64,000 nt of DNA, taken from positions 1 to 64,000 of the forward strand of contig CABUQZ010000003.1 in assembly GCA_902493795.1 (NCBI GenBank), written 5' to 3'. How positions within the stretch are numbered: position 1 is the first letter of the stretch; each line of letters begins with the position of its first letter. Below the pieces are notes generated by a model, which ran no database searches, was not told the origin of the DNA, and saw nothing but the letters and a program-made list of their open reading frames with translations. This document shows positions 31,782 through 40,882 of the stretch, piece after piece. Position numbers and translations under genes: made by a program. This stretch comes from an uncultured Clostridium sp. (GTDB lineage Bacteria; Bacillota_I; Bacilli_A; RF39; UBA660).

Positions 31782-34694
31782 TTACCCAATAATTTTAGAT
31801 TTTTCCATAATTATTTGAATATTATTTCTTTTTTCTACTTTTCCTTCTAACAATAAAATATTTCCTTTTTCTAGCTCTTTTAGATTTTGATACTCTTTGG
31901 AAAAAGCTATTACTTCAACACTTTCTAGTTCATCAGTTCCTGTTATAAAGGCCATATCATTACCTAATTTGTCTTTATGAACTTTAATTTTTTCTACTAG
32001 TATGATGATATCTACTATTTTTCCAACATATTTTTTTAAATCTGTTAGATTTACTACTTTAAATTTATCTTTATATTTTGTTGTTGGATGATAACTTAGG
32101 TAAAACCCAAATAGTTCTTTTTCTTTAGACATTATGATACTTTTATCAAATTCTTCTTTTATTTCTATTTTAGGCTTTTCTATCATATCACTTCTTAGTC
32201 CCTTAGAAATAAAAGCAAAGGTAAGTAAATTTTCAAGGTTATCTATTATTGTTTTCTTGTTGTAACCAAAACAATCAAAACACGAAGCATAAGTTAATGA
32301 TTCAATTACTTTTTTGTTTACACCTATCTCTGTTAATTTAGTAAGGCACTCAAATAAGTCAGTAAACTTTTCTTCTCTTGCATTTTTTATTTCTATTGCA
32401 GAATTAATTCCAATGTTTTTGATATTTGAAAGTGGAAATAATATACCATCTTCTACTATTTCATATTTTTCTGTACTTCTATTAATATCAGGTAAATAAA
32501 ACTTTACTCCTTTTGCTCTTGCTTCCCTTATAATTGCTGGAGTTTTTACATCGTTTCCAATTGTCATAGAAAGTATATTTAGATAAAAGTATTTGGAAAA
32601 ATGCACTTTTAGATAAGCCATTTTATAGGCAATTAAAGAATATGATACAGCATGTGACTTGTTAAATCCATATTCAGCAAAAGATAGGATATCTTCATAG
32701 TAGTCTTTAGCTGTTTTATAGTCATACCCATTTTTGATAGCACCTTCTATAAACTTTTGTTCTTGAACTTTAAGTAAGTCTTTTTTCTTTTTAGACATTG
32801 CTCTTCTTAGAATATCAGCTTCTGACATTGTGAAATTTGCCATTTTGTTTGCTATTTGCATTATCTGTTCTTGGTATACTAATACTCCATAAGTTGGTTC
32901 AAGAATATTCTTTAAATCATTATTTTTATATTGGACAATTGTATTATTGTTTTTTCTTTCAATATACGTTTTAGTATCAGGTCCAGGTCTTACTAAGGCA
33001 TCTGCTGCTACTATGTCATCAAAGCATGTTACTTTTAAGTTTTTAAGCAAGTTTTTCATAGTATCAGATTCAAACTGGAATATTCCATTGGTATCAACAT
33101 CATAAAACATTTTTAATGTTTCTTTATCATCTAAAGGAATATTTAAAAAGTTAATTTCTTTTCCTTCATGACTTTTTATACTTTCAAGTATTTCCATGAT
33201 AGTTGTAAGATTTCTGTTTCCTAAAAAGTCCATTTTCAAAAGTCCTAACTCTTCAAGGTAGCCCATCTCATATGAACTTACATAACCATCTTCCTGTTTT
33301 ATAAGAGGGATAACCTCATCCAAATCTGTTTCTGATATTATTATTCCAGAAGCATGGACAGTTGTGTTTTTAGGGAAATCTTCAAAGTAACAAGATAGTT
33401 CAAATAACTTTGTTAATCTTTCATCATTTACAACAATATTTCTAAACTCATCATTTTGATTATAGATATCTTTTAGTTTAGTTTTTAAATCAATAAATCT
33501 TTTTAATCTATCTATTTTATTTTGTTCTATTTTTAAAATTCTTCCAACATCGTCTAAAACTGCTTTAGCTTTTAATGTTCCAATTGCAATGATACCTGCA
33601 ACTTTTTTTATTCCATATTTATTTCTTACATATTCTATTACCTTATCTCTATAGGTATCTGGAAAATCGATATCGATATCAGGCATAGTTACTCTTCCAG
33701 GATTTAAGAAACGTTCAAATAACAAATCGTATTTTATTGGATCTACATCTATTATTCCTAGAGAATAAGCAACTAAACTACCTCCAGCACTACCTCTTCC
33801 AGGTCCTACTAAAATACCACTTTTTTTAGCATATTTTACATAGTCATATACTATTAAGAAGTAATCAGAAAACCCCATTTTATTTATAACATCTAGTTCA
33901 TATAATAATCTTTTTTTATAGGTTTCAGGAACATCATTTTTAAGTCTTAGTGTTAATCCTTGCATACTTAATTTACTTAAGTATTCAAAGCTTGGTACTT
34001 CAAAATTATTTTTATAATGAGGAATTTTATTAGTGCTTTCTGGAAACTCAACATTACATCTATTTCCTATTTCATTTGTTTTTTCTAAAGTTTTTTTACT
34101 TACCAAATTAAGTACATCTTTATCATCTAATAGATAATTATAATGATCTTCAAAACTAATATCATCAAAGACATTTTTCTTATCTCTCATCATAATAGCA
34201 TACTTATAATAATGTGATTCATTTTTATTTAAATATAATATTTTATTAATAAATACTACATTTGATGTGATTTCACTTGATGAGATTTCTTCTTCTTTAT
34301 TTCCTACTCCTATATATGTGTTAATAAATATATTTTTCAATTTATTATATTCTTGTATATCATTATAAGGTATTATACATATAATATCTTTATTGAACTC
34401 TTTTAAAATATCTAAATTTATTTCATCTTTTAAAGTTACTATTTTTAATAAATTTTGATATCCTTGATAGTTTTCTGCGTATAAAAGAAAGGAATTTTGT
34501 ATTTCAACTCCAATTATAGGTTTGATGTTATTTTCTTTACATTTCTTATAGAAGTACATAGTTGCAATCATATTGTCATCTGTTAAGGCAACTTGTTTTA
34601 TATTCTTTTCAATACATTTTTTAATTAATTCTTCAATTTTAACAAGACTTGATAGAAATGTATAATTACTTTTAACATATAATGGCGTATACAT
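31782..34694 (-). CDS. dnaE: DNA polymerase III alpha subunit, DnaE type
   Basis: A 970-residue polymerase of the short DnaE3 class. The polymerase core has GPGRGSAGGSLVAY, PDIDIDFPDTYRDKV (catalytic Asp pair, about 340) and ASGIIISE, then VVYQEQ-type text (LVYQEQIMQIANKM). A helix-hairpin-helix/OB region follows to the end. The N-terminal PHP domain is degenerate: the usual HxHS motif reads VKSNYTF, so PHP metal binding is probably lost. In Bacillus DnaE extends RNA primers before handing over to PolC. GGGAGG lies before the ATG, with an extended -10 at 34717. Confidence 0.95.
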   Translation of the reverse strand: MYTPLYVKSNYTFLSSLVKIEELIKKCIEKNIKQVALTDDNMIATMYFYKKCKENNIKPIIGVEIQNSFLLYAENYQGYQNLLKIVTLKDEINLDILKEFNKDIICIIPYNDIQEYNKLKNIFINTYIGVGNKEEEISSSEITSNVVFINKILYLNKNESHYYKYAIMMRDKKNVFDDISFEDHYNYLLDDKDVLNLVSKKTLEKTNEIGNRCNVEFPESTNKIPHYKNNFEVPSFEYLSKLSMQGLTLRLKNDVPETYKKRLLYELDVINKMGFSDYFLIVYDYVKYAKKSGILVGPGRGSAGGSLVAYSLGIIDVDPIKYDLLFERFLNPGRVTMPDIDIDFPDTYRDKVIEYVRNKYGIKKVAGIIAIGTLKAKAVLDDVGRILKIEQNKIDRLKRFIDLKTKLKDIYNQNDEFRNIVVNDERLTKLFELSCYFEDFPKNTTVHASGIIISETDLDEVIPLIKQEDGYVSSYEMGYLEELGLLKMDFLGNRNLTTIMEILESIKSHEGKEINFLNIPLDDKETLKMFYDVDTNGIFQFESDTMKNLLKNLKVTCFDDIVAADALVRPGPDTKTYIERKNNNTIVQYKNNDLKNILEPTYGVLVYQEQIMQIANKMANFTMSEADILRRAMSKKKKDLLKVQEQKFIEGAIKNGYDYKTAKDYYEDILSFAEYGFNKSHAVSYSLIAYKMAYLKVHFSKYFYLNILSMTIGNDVKTPAIIREARAKGVKFYLPDINRSTEKYEIVEDGILFPLSNIKNIGINSAIEIKNAREEKFTDLFECLTKLTEIGVNKKVIESLTYASCFDCFGYNKKTIIDNLENLLTFAFISKGLRSDMIEKPKIEIKEEFDKSIIMSKEKELFGFYLSYHPTTKYKDKFKVVNLTDLKKYVGKIVDIIILVEKIKVHKDKLGNDMAFITGTDELESVEVIAFSKEYQNLKELEKGNILLLEGKVEKRNNIQIIMEKSKIIG

Positions 34695-34716
34695 AAGAGT
34701 CCTCCCTTCTAAATAT

Positions 34717-34725
34717 ATTATAACA
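34717..34725 (-). promoter_or_regulatory. Extended -10 promoter upstream of dnaE
   Basis: TGTTATAAT on the minus strand, about 22 bases before the dnaE ATG and just after the upstream gene's terminator. No good -35 is seen. Confidence 0.5.
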
Positions 34726-34744
34726 CGTAAAAAATTTTATCACT

Positions 34745-34767
34745 AAAAAAAGCTCAAGAGAGCTTTT
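34745..34767 (-). terminator. Terminator of the 272-residue membrane protein gene
   Basis: AAAAGCTC and GAGCTTTT pair around a four-base loop, then Ts on the minus strand. The stem overlaps the stop codon. Confidence 0.85.
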
Positions 34768-35584
34768 AATTATTTTCTATTTGTTTTCTTTTTTTTATTA
34801 CAAAGTAATATAGTAAGATAAATGAAATTCCTAGTAGTAAATAGATAATACCAAGTATTAACATACTATTACAAGTACCTGTATAAGTATCCCCTAAAAT
34901 ATTTCCAAACTTACTAAGAAATGTTTTTGTTGCTATAAAAAATCCAATTATAAACGTTATTCCATTTAATATTAATGGGCTTGATAAGTATAATATTGCA
35001 TTTAGTTTTTGTATTATTATAAGGCTTATCAATAATATAATTGCTGCAATAAACGAATACTTTTGATAACTTAAGTTAAATACAAATGATAATAAAGTTT
35101 TAGTAGGTTTACTCTCGTCTATCTTTTCAACTGCAGTTTCAACTTTTTCTGTTACTTTGTTAGTTACAAAATTGGCTTTTTCTTTTTCGATTTTAACTTC
35201 ATTTTCTTTGTTATACTTTTCTACACTATCGTTTAGAATTTTATCCATTTTTTCTTTATTTACTTTGGGTTTATCTTTTTTACCTTTTAAATAGTCAATA
35301 TAATCTTCTTTGAACTCAGAAATAGTACTGTCATAGTTAGGATGTTCTACAACATAATCCAATATTTTAGGTGGAAGTCCTTCATTTTTTAGATCATCAT
35401 CAAACTCTTTATGAAGTTCATCTAAACTCATATTTGAATATCTTTCTATATCTTCTTCAGTAAACTCAACTGCTTTTACTTTTTCAAATAATGCAAATTC
35501 TTGTTGTACTGAATAAAAGAAAGTAAAAAGAAATAAACTAAAGAAAAACAAAATACTTATTATAATAGAAACAACTTTTTTCAT
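34766..35584 (-). CDS. Integral membrane protein of unknown function
   Basis: A 272-residue protein with one N-terminal helix (about 5-25), an extracytoplasmic charged region of about 140 residues (EEDIERYSNMSLDELHKEF, Lys/Glu-rich coiled-coil-like part) and four closely spaced C-terminal helices (about 170-265). The layout, with a loop domain between the first helix and a helix bundle, recalls uncharacterised TIGR01906-like or DUF-type membrane proteins, but I do not recognise it firmly. GGTGAT precedes the ATG. It is flanked by its own terminator. Confidence 0.7.
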   Translation of the reverse strand: MKKVVSIIISILFFFSLFLFTFFYSVQQEFALFEKVKAVEFTEEDIERYSNMSLDELHKEFDDDLKNEGLPPKILDYVVEHPNYDSTISEFKEDYIDYLKGKKDKPKVNKEKMDKILNDSVEKYNKENEVKIEKEKANFVTNKVTEKVETAVEKIDESKPTKTLLSFVFNLSYQKYSFIAAIILLISLIIIQKLNAILYLSSPLILNGITFIIGFFIATKTFLSKFGNILGDTYTGTCNSMLILGIIYLLLGISFILLYYFVIKKRKQIENN

Positions 35585-35652
35585 AATATCACCACTATAA
35601 GTATATCATTATATATAATTTTTATAAATAATTCTTTTAACAATAGTACATT

Positions 35653-36057
35653 TTAATTGTTATTATTGTTGTTATTGTTATTATTTGATGATCTTCCTAC
35701 TGACGAAGAGCTTCCGCTAGTTCTATCGCTACTACTCCAATCACTCCAAAAACCACCACCACTACTACTACTTGTGTTACTACTATTTTTTATTGGTGTT
35801 TTATATATTTTAATGTTATTATTCTTGATAACTACTTTATTAAGACTTGTAAATGGTATTCTAATAACATCTACTATTTTATTTCCAATTTGTAAATTGA
35901 TGTTATGCCCATCACCTACAACTACAGCATTTTCGTTTTTTAGTAAAAAGTAATATATTTTATCTAAATCACCTTTTTTTATTTGATATTCATTAGTAAG
36001 TTCATAACATAATTTTTTTGTTATTAACTCTTGATATGTTTCTGGTTCTTTATCCAT
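35653..36057 (-). CDS. Small protein with PH-like core and Asn-rich tail
   Basis: A 134-residue protein. Residues 1-90 are ordinary, with beta strands such as AVVVGDGHNINLQIGNKIVDVIRIPF. The tail is low complexity: GGGFWSDWSSSDRTSGSSSS, then ten asparagines at the very end. At the DNA level the tail is an AAT/AAC trinucleotide run, open to slippage. AAGGAG precedes the ATG. It lies 19 bases after the LRR protein gene, so the two are probably cotranscribed. There is no signal peptide. Function unknown. Confidence 0.7.
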   Translation of the reverse strand: MDKEPETYQELITKKLCYELTNEYQIKKGDLDKIYYFLLKNENAVVVGDGHNINLQIGNKIVDVIRIPFTSLNKVVIKNNNIKIYKTPIKNSSNTSSSSGGGFWSDWSSSDRTSGSSSSVGRSSNNNNNNNNNN

Positions 36058-36076
36058 TTCTATACTCCTTTTTTAG

Positions 36077-37669
36077 TTATAATTCTTCATCTTGGGACTC
36101 GAAAAACGTGATTATGGTTGGGCTTCCTTTAAAAGCTCTCTTATTTATTCTAACTTTTTTAGGAACTTCCATAAATCTTAAATTTTTACAATCTCTAAAT
36201 GCAGATGACCCTATTTCTTCAATTTTACTATTTTCAGTAAATTTAACAGTAGTAAGTGAAGTATTGCCATCAAAGGCGTGTCCACCAATTCTTAAAATAT
36301 TATTAGGTATTTCTATGTATTTTAATGAAGAACAATTTTGAAAACTATTTCCTCTTATTTCATATAAATTTTCAGATAATTTTATATTTTCTAGAGATTT
36401 TGCTCCATAAAAAACTTCTCCTCCCATATATGATAATGTATTAGGTAATGTTATTGATGTTATAGATTTACAGTTATAAAAAGCTCCCCCACCTAAATAC
36501 TCAAGGTTTTCTGGGATATTAATTTTTTCTAAAGATATATCATTTTTAAAAGCTTGACCACGTATTTCTGTTATTGTGTCTGGTAACGTAACTTCTTTTA
36601 TAAATGGCATATTTGAAAATGTATTACCTCTTAAGCTTACTATAGGTTTTCCATTATAAGTTTCTGGTATTGTTACAGTTGTGAAATTTGTAAGTCCAAA
36701 AGTATAAAATCTTACTGCATAACCATCCCCTGCATCTTCATAAAAAACTCTTGGATTAAAAAAGATAATTAATGGTAATATGATTGCAATAGGTAAAACA
36801 ATAAATAAACTTCTTAGTGATTTATCAGGAACTAAAGATGCCTTTGTATTCATAACAACATTTGATATTTTCTCATTTGGTCTTATTTTTATTTGTTTTC
36901 TTAAATATTTAACGAGATTGTATTTTCTTGTCATCACAAAAAAACCAAACAAAACAAATAATCCAATTATATATGTTAACAATGAAAGGTGAAAAAATAT
37001 CAATGAAATATATATAAAAAGTAACATAGAAAATAAAACATTTAGTATTTTTTTCCTTCTTAGTAATCCGGATGGTATTAATTTAGTATTTTTATCAAAG
37101 TTACAATTTACCAATTCTTTTTCAATATACTTATCCATTATCTCTCTAACAGAAAGACTATAGACAGGAGAAAATTTACTTTTATCAAACATAGTATTAG
37201 CAAGATAATCTTTATTTATTTTTGATCCACAGATTATACAATATTGTGTATTATTTTTTAAAATGGCGCCACATTCTTTACATATTACTGAATCAAAACT
37301 GTGATTTTTAATAAATTCTCTATTAGTATCTTTTGGTCCACTGGGTCCACTTCTAAATTTATTTATTAAGCTTGTTATTGGAACAATTATAAGGAAACCA
37401 ATTATAACATTTAATATTGCTAAACATAATGCAATAGAAGGGTCTTTAGAATTCCAAACTAACATAAGTGGAATTATGATACCAAACATAATCCAGTATC
37501 TTTTTTTATAATCAATTTCACCAAATAACGATGTAATGGGTGTGATAACTAAATGTGACATATACGCCAAAACAACTAATTGTGTAACAATCAAGTTTTC
37601 AAACGTAAGATGAACCAAAAAAGCTGCCAAAAACATAGATAAAAATATAAAAAACTTCTTCAAATTCAT
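36077..37669 (-). CDS. Membrane protein with zinc ribbon and BspA-type leucine-rich repeats
   Basis: A 530-residue protein. Three to four N-terminal helices (about 3-105) are followed by a zinc ribbon (CKECGAIL...CIICGSKI, about 133-153), two more helices (about 205-250), another helix (about 290-310) and a C-terminal domain of seven or so LRR_5/BspA repeats of 23 residues (LPDTITEIRGQAFKNDISLEKI and similar). The repeats should be extracytoplasmic if the last helix ends outside. BspA-like repeats often mediate binding at the surface. I prefer ATG 37669 with AAAGG upstream over the TTG at 37687. It stands divergent from rpmB. Confidence 0.75.
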   Translation of the reverse strand: MNLKKFFIFLSMFLAAFLVHLTFENLIVTQLVVLAYMSHLVITPITSLFGEIDYKKRYWIMFGIIIPLMLVWNSKDPSIALCLAILNVIIGFLIIVPITSLINKFRSGPSGPKDTNREFIKNHSFDSVICKECGAILKNNTQYCIICGSKINKDYLANTMFDKSKFSPVYSLSVREIMDKYIEKELVNCNFDKNTKLIPSGLLRRKKILNVLFSMLLFIYISLIFFHLSLLTYIIGLFVLFGFFVMTRKYNLVKYLRKQIKIRPNEKISNVVMNTKASLVPDKSLRSLFIVLPIAIILPLIIFFNPRVFYEDAGDGYAVRFYTFGLTNFTTVTIPETYNGKPIVSLRGNTFSNMPFIKEVTLPDTITEIRGQAFKNDISLEKINIPENLEYLGGGAFYNCKSITSITLPNTLSYMGGEVFYGAKSLENIKLSENLYEIRGNSFQNCSSLKYIEIPNNILRIGGHAFDGNTSLTTVKFTENSKIEEIGSSAFRDCKNLRFMEVPKKVRINKRAFKGSPTIITFFESQDEEL

Positions 37670-37790
37670 AGTTAATAATCCTTTCAAATAAGTTATAAGA
37701 ATTCAACCCTTTACCTTAATCTAATTATACAATAAAATCACTTTTTTTTGAATTATAATTATTAAATCCCTTATAATTAACATAAAATAT

Positions 37791-37819
37791 TTGACTATTA
37801 AACAAATATATGATAAAGT
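37791..37819 (+). promoter_or_regulatory. Promoter of rpmB
   Basis: TTGACT (37791-37796), 17-base spacer, TAAAGT (37814-37819), 35 bases before the ATG. Confidence 0.65.
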
Positions 37820-37854
37820 TATATGGCAAGTTAAATTTGAAGGAGGGCTTATAA

Positions 37855-38040
37855 ATGGCAATCAATATATCTAGTAGAAAACCTAATAAAAATAAAAGAC
37901 TTCGTTCTCATGCTTTAAATAGAACTAATAGTACTCAAGCATTAAATTTACAAGTTGTTAGACTTGAAGATGGTACAAGAGTAAGAGTTAGTGCAAAAGA
38001 AGCAAGAACACTTAGAAAATCAGATAAAGTTGAAGAATAA
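37855..38040 (+). CDS. rpmB: 50S ribosomal protein L28
   Basis: A 61-residue basic protein with the L28 pattern RSHALNRTNSTQALNLQVV and RVRVSAKEARTLRK. AAGGAGGG lies seven bases before the ATG. The N-terminal Cys/GK motif seen in many L28 proteins is absent. It is the only plus-strand gene I accept, with its own promoter and terminator, and it converges on the divIVA-like gene. Confidence 0.9.
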   Translation: MAINISSRKPNKNKRLRSHALNRTNSTQALNLQVVRLEDGTRVRVSAKEARTLRKSDKVEE

Positions 38041-38070
38041 AAAAAATGCTTACAATCGTAAGTATTTTTT
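38041..38070. terminator. Bidirectional terminator between rpmB and the divIVA-like gene
   Basis: AAAAAATGCTTAC and GTAAGTATTTTTT pair around AATC (one G-U). T-runs occur on both strands, so it can end both convergent transcripts. Confidence 0.9.
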
Positions 38071-38503
38071 ATTTGTCTAAATCGATATCTTCTATTTCTT
38101 CTACTACTGCTAGTTGTTGTTCGACAACTAGTTTTAATTTTTTCTTAAATATTCTCATATTTCTTTCAAGGGTATCTGTCTTTAATTCTATTTTTTCAGC
38201 ACGTAGTAAGGCATCATTTACAATTCTTGAGGCATTTCTTCTTGCTTCTTCGATAATAACATTCTTTTCATCATATGCTTGCTTTTTTATGTCATTACTT
38301 GATTGTTCTGCTTTAAATAAAGCACTTTTTAGATCGGTTTCGATCTTTTTATAATTTTCTACTTCTTTTTTTAGAAGTTCCAATTCTTTTTGCTGTTTTT
38401 TCATTTTATCAAGCATTGATTCAGTTTGTTTAATAACGTTATCAATAAATTTGTTAACTTCACTTACACTATAACCTCTTTCGGTTACTGTAAATTTGTC
38501 CAT
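38069..38503 (-). CDS. DivIVA-domain protein
   Basis: A 144-residue protein. The N-terminal GYSVSEVNKFIDNVI is the DivIVA lipid-binding domain pattern, followed by a long coiled coil (about 35-135) rich in Lys/Glu. DivIVA/GpsB proteins bind curved membrane at poles and septa and recruit division or wall-synthesis partners. I chose ATG 38503; an in-frame GTG lies at 38515. The sepF gene is 31 bases upstream, which fits a division role. Whether it acts as DivIVA or GpsB cannot be decided; the length is between the two. Confidence 0.8.
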   Translation of the reverse strand: MDKFTVTERGYSVSEVNKFIDNVIKQTESMLDKMKKQQKELELLKKEVENYKKIETDLKSALFKAEQSSNDIKKQAYDEKNVIIEEARRNASRIVNDALLRAEKIELKTDTLERNMRIFKKKLKLVVEQQLAVVEEIEDIDLDK

Positions 38504-38534
38504 GACATCACCCACTTTTAGACTTTAAGAAATA

Positions 38535-38975
38535 TTACCAGTTAAACTCGTCTTCTTCTTGTTCTTCTCCAGCTCCTGTTTTAACTTTTGCTGCTTGATT
38601 CTTATTATCTTTTGCTTTTACAGCTTCATCACTGATTTTTCCTTCAACATTAACAGTATTTGGAGTACACAAGAATATTCCTCCACCTAATTTTTGTAAA
38701 TCTCCACCAATTGCATAAATAGTTCCACTTAAGAAATCTACTATTCTCTTTGCTTGATCAGGAGTTACTCTTCTTAAATTAACTACAACTGAAGAATTTC
38801 CTTTTAAGTAATCAGCAATTTGTTGAGATTCAGAATAAGCACGTGGTTCTAAAAGAATCATTGTGTTGTCTTTTTTTACCATTTTTGGTAAAGTATCATC
38901 TTCTTCAACTTCACCTATAACTTCTTCATCTTCACCATTTCCTGTTAATTTTCCAAACAATTTATTCAAAGCCAT
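38535..38975 (-). CDS. sepF: Cell division protein SepF
   Basis: A 146-residue protein. An N-terminal amphipathic segment (MALNKLFGKLTG) suits membrane binding. An acidic linker follows, then the SepF core with ILLEPRAYSESQQIADYL, VVVNLRRVTPDQAKRIVDFL and GGGIFLCTPNTVNV. SepF tethers FtsZ filaments to the membrane and bundles them. GGAGG lies before the ATG. It is next to the divIVA-like gene; ftsA and ftsZ are about 8 kb upstream in the same direction. Confidence 0.95.
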   Translation of the reverse strand: MALNKLFGKLTGNGEDEEVIGEVEEDDTLPKMVKKDNTMILLEPRAYSESQQIADYLKGNSSVVVNLRRVTPDQAKRIVDFLSGTIYAIGGDLQKLGGGIFLCTPNTVNVEGKISDEAVKAKDNKNQAAKVKTGAGEEQEEDEFNW

Positions 38976-39038
38976 ATCTATCCTCCATAGTTTATATAAT
39001 TATTTTAGCATATATATTTTATTTTTTAAAGTATTTAT

Positions 39039-40811
39039 TTACAACGCATACCATATTTTTGAAATGTCACTGTTGAAACTTGATGGTTGAGGATCTGGAA
39101 TATCCATCTTTAAAGATACCGGAACTCTAAAGGCACTTCCAAACGCTATTGCACTTCCTGGTTGTAATGTTTTTAAAATTGCTAATATTTCATCAGTTAC
39201 ATTTGGTACCATTTCTTTAATATATTGCAAGTCTTTTGGGTGTAGTGTTCTTAATACCATGAAGTTTGAACACTGAGAAATACTTGTTTCACTTAGTTCA
39301 CTAGGTCTTTGTGTGATAAGACCTAATACTACTCCATACTTTCTTCCCTCTTTTGTAATTCTATCAAATATATTGTATCCTAATAATTCTTGGTCTATAT
39401 CTTTTTGAACGTATCTATGGGCCTCTTCGATTATTATATGGAATGGGAAAGATCCACGTTTTTCATTACTAACTGCTACATCAAATAAGATTCTAGAAAT
39501 AATTTTTGTAATTGATTTTGCAGTTCTATCATCGATATAGTTTATGTTAAATCCAATTAACTGAGCTTTTTGGTTATTAAATGTTGTAAGTAAATCTCTT
39601 ACATACTCGTTTTTAGTGACCATTTTTGGGTATTTGAAGTATTCTTTATAATCTCCACTAGCTATTGAGTGAAGTCTTACTGATAAGACGTTGGCATAGT
39701 CATATACCTTATCACTTTTTAAAACTCCTTCAGAAATTAATGAGAAGTCAAGAGCCATTTCAAGGTCATTTAAGTCATACATTACATTTCCTTTTGGTGT
39801 AGGAATTTCAAATCCTTCAATTATAAATGTTTGAATAAAGTTTACAACAAGTTCCATTTCTTGCATCTTTCCTGAATTATCAACATAAATACATTGTTTT
39901 AATGTTCTTACATATCCTGGTTGAATTATCTGACTTTCAAGACTTAATAAATCTGTATGGAATGTTGTTAAAACTGCTGTTATTTGGTCTCTTATTTTGA
40001 TTGAATCTTTTCCACTTTGTAAGATATCTAGAATTGCTCTTGCAATAATATCATTTTTACATTTTACGGCTTCAGCATCTGTTCCTTTTATGATTGGTAC
40101 TAGTTTTAAAGCTTTTTCTATTATTGGTAGCTGACTTGGATTATCTGCATTTAAAAGTAGTGCTATATCATCTACATCCATAAGCCATAAAGGTATTCTT
40201 AATAAATTATTTTTGCTTTTCAAGTTTGTTGTATATGCCTTGTAGTTTAACTGGTTATTAAAGTCATGCAAAAAAGAAAATGATCTTTCGTATTCTCCAT
40301 AAGCATCAAAAACAAAGATACTTGAATTTACTGGCAAGTACTTTGATTTAGTAAATATATTTTGTACAATTCTTGCAAATGTACAACTTTTTCCACTTCC
40401 TGTATTTCCTAATATAGCAAAGTGATTACTAAAGAAAGCATTTACTCCTACATTTATTTTATAACCATTATATATTGATGATCTACCTAAGTATAAATGA
40501 TCACTATCTTCTATTTCTTGTGGTCCTAAAATTAGTGCTAGTTCATCCTTATTTACTATTCTTACATTTGATGCAAAAGAAGGTTTAGAACTTACTCCTG
40601 GAATAAAATTGTTATTTTCAATTTCTCCTACTACTCCTACAACTATACTTTTTATTGTTACTTTAAGTATTTCTCCTACAATTTTCTTCGCACCATCATC
40701 AAAAACGACATGAACGTTCATCATATTTCCATATTTTGATACATCAAAATTAATTTGTATTGTTACATAGTTTCCATTAATATCAACTATATTTCCCAAG
40801 TTCCCTATCAT
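39039..40811 (-). CDS. HerA-like ATPase (DUF87 family)
   Basis: A 590-residue protein. An N-terminal beta-barrel (HAS-like, about 1-90) precedes a RecA-type ATPase with Walker A GNTGSGKSCTFA (about 134-145), Walker B FHIIIEEAHRYV and an arginine-finger region near GLITQRPSELSETSISQCSN. This is the HerA/FtsK superfamily of hexameric DNA translocases, in which the FMVLRTLHPKDL segment is usual. The partner nuclease NurA is not adjacent. Roles may be DNA end processing or conjugal-type DNA movement. AGGTGAG lies before the ATG and an extended -10 (TGTTATAAT) about 25 bases upstream. Confidence 0.85.
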   Translation of the reverse strand: MIGNLGNIVDINGNYVTIQINFDVSKYGNMMNVHVVFDDGAKKIVGEILKVTIKSIVVGVVGEIENNNFIPGVSSKPSFASNVRIVNKDELALILGPQEIEDSDHLYLGRSSIYNGYKINVGVNAFFSNHFAILGNTGSGKSCTFARIVQNIFTKSKYLPVNSSIFVFDAYGEYERSFSFLHDFNNQLNYKAYTTNLKSKNNLLRIPLWLMDVDDIALLLNADNPSQLPIIEKALKLVPIIKGTDAEAVKCKNDIIARAILDILQSGKDSIKIRDQITAVLTTFHTDLLSLESQIIQPGYVRTLKQCIYVDNSGKMQEMELVVNFIQTFIIEGFEIPTPKGNVMYDLNDLEMALDFSLISEGVLKSDKVYDYANVLSVRLHSIASGDYKEYFKYPKMVTKNEYVRDLLTTFNNQKAQLIGFNINYIDDRTAKSITKIISRILFDVAVSNEKRGSFPFHIIIEEAHRYVQKDIDQELLGYNIFDRITKEGRKYGVVLGLITQRPSELSETSISQCSNFMVLRTLHPKDLQYIKEMVPNVTDEILAILKTLQPGSAIAFGSAFRVPVSLKMDIPDPQPSSFNSDISKIWYAL

Positions 40812-40850
40812 ATTCTCACCTATTCTATTTCATTATAACATATAAACGTT

Positions 40851-40877
40851 AAAAAAAAAGAGTATTATTGACTCTTT
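40851..40877 (-). terminator. Terminator of the M16 peptidase operon
   Basis: AAGAGT and ACTCTT pair around a seven-base loop, then nine Ts on the minus strand, a few bases after the stop at 40883. Confidence 0.8.
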
Positions 40878-40882
40878 CTTAA

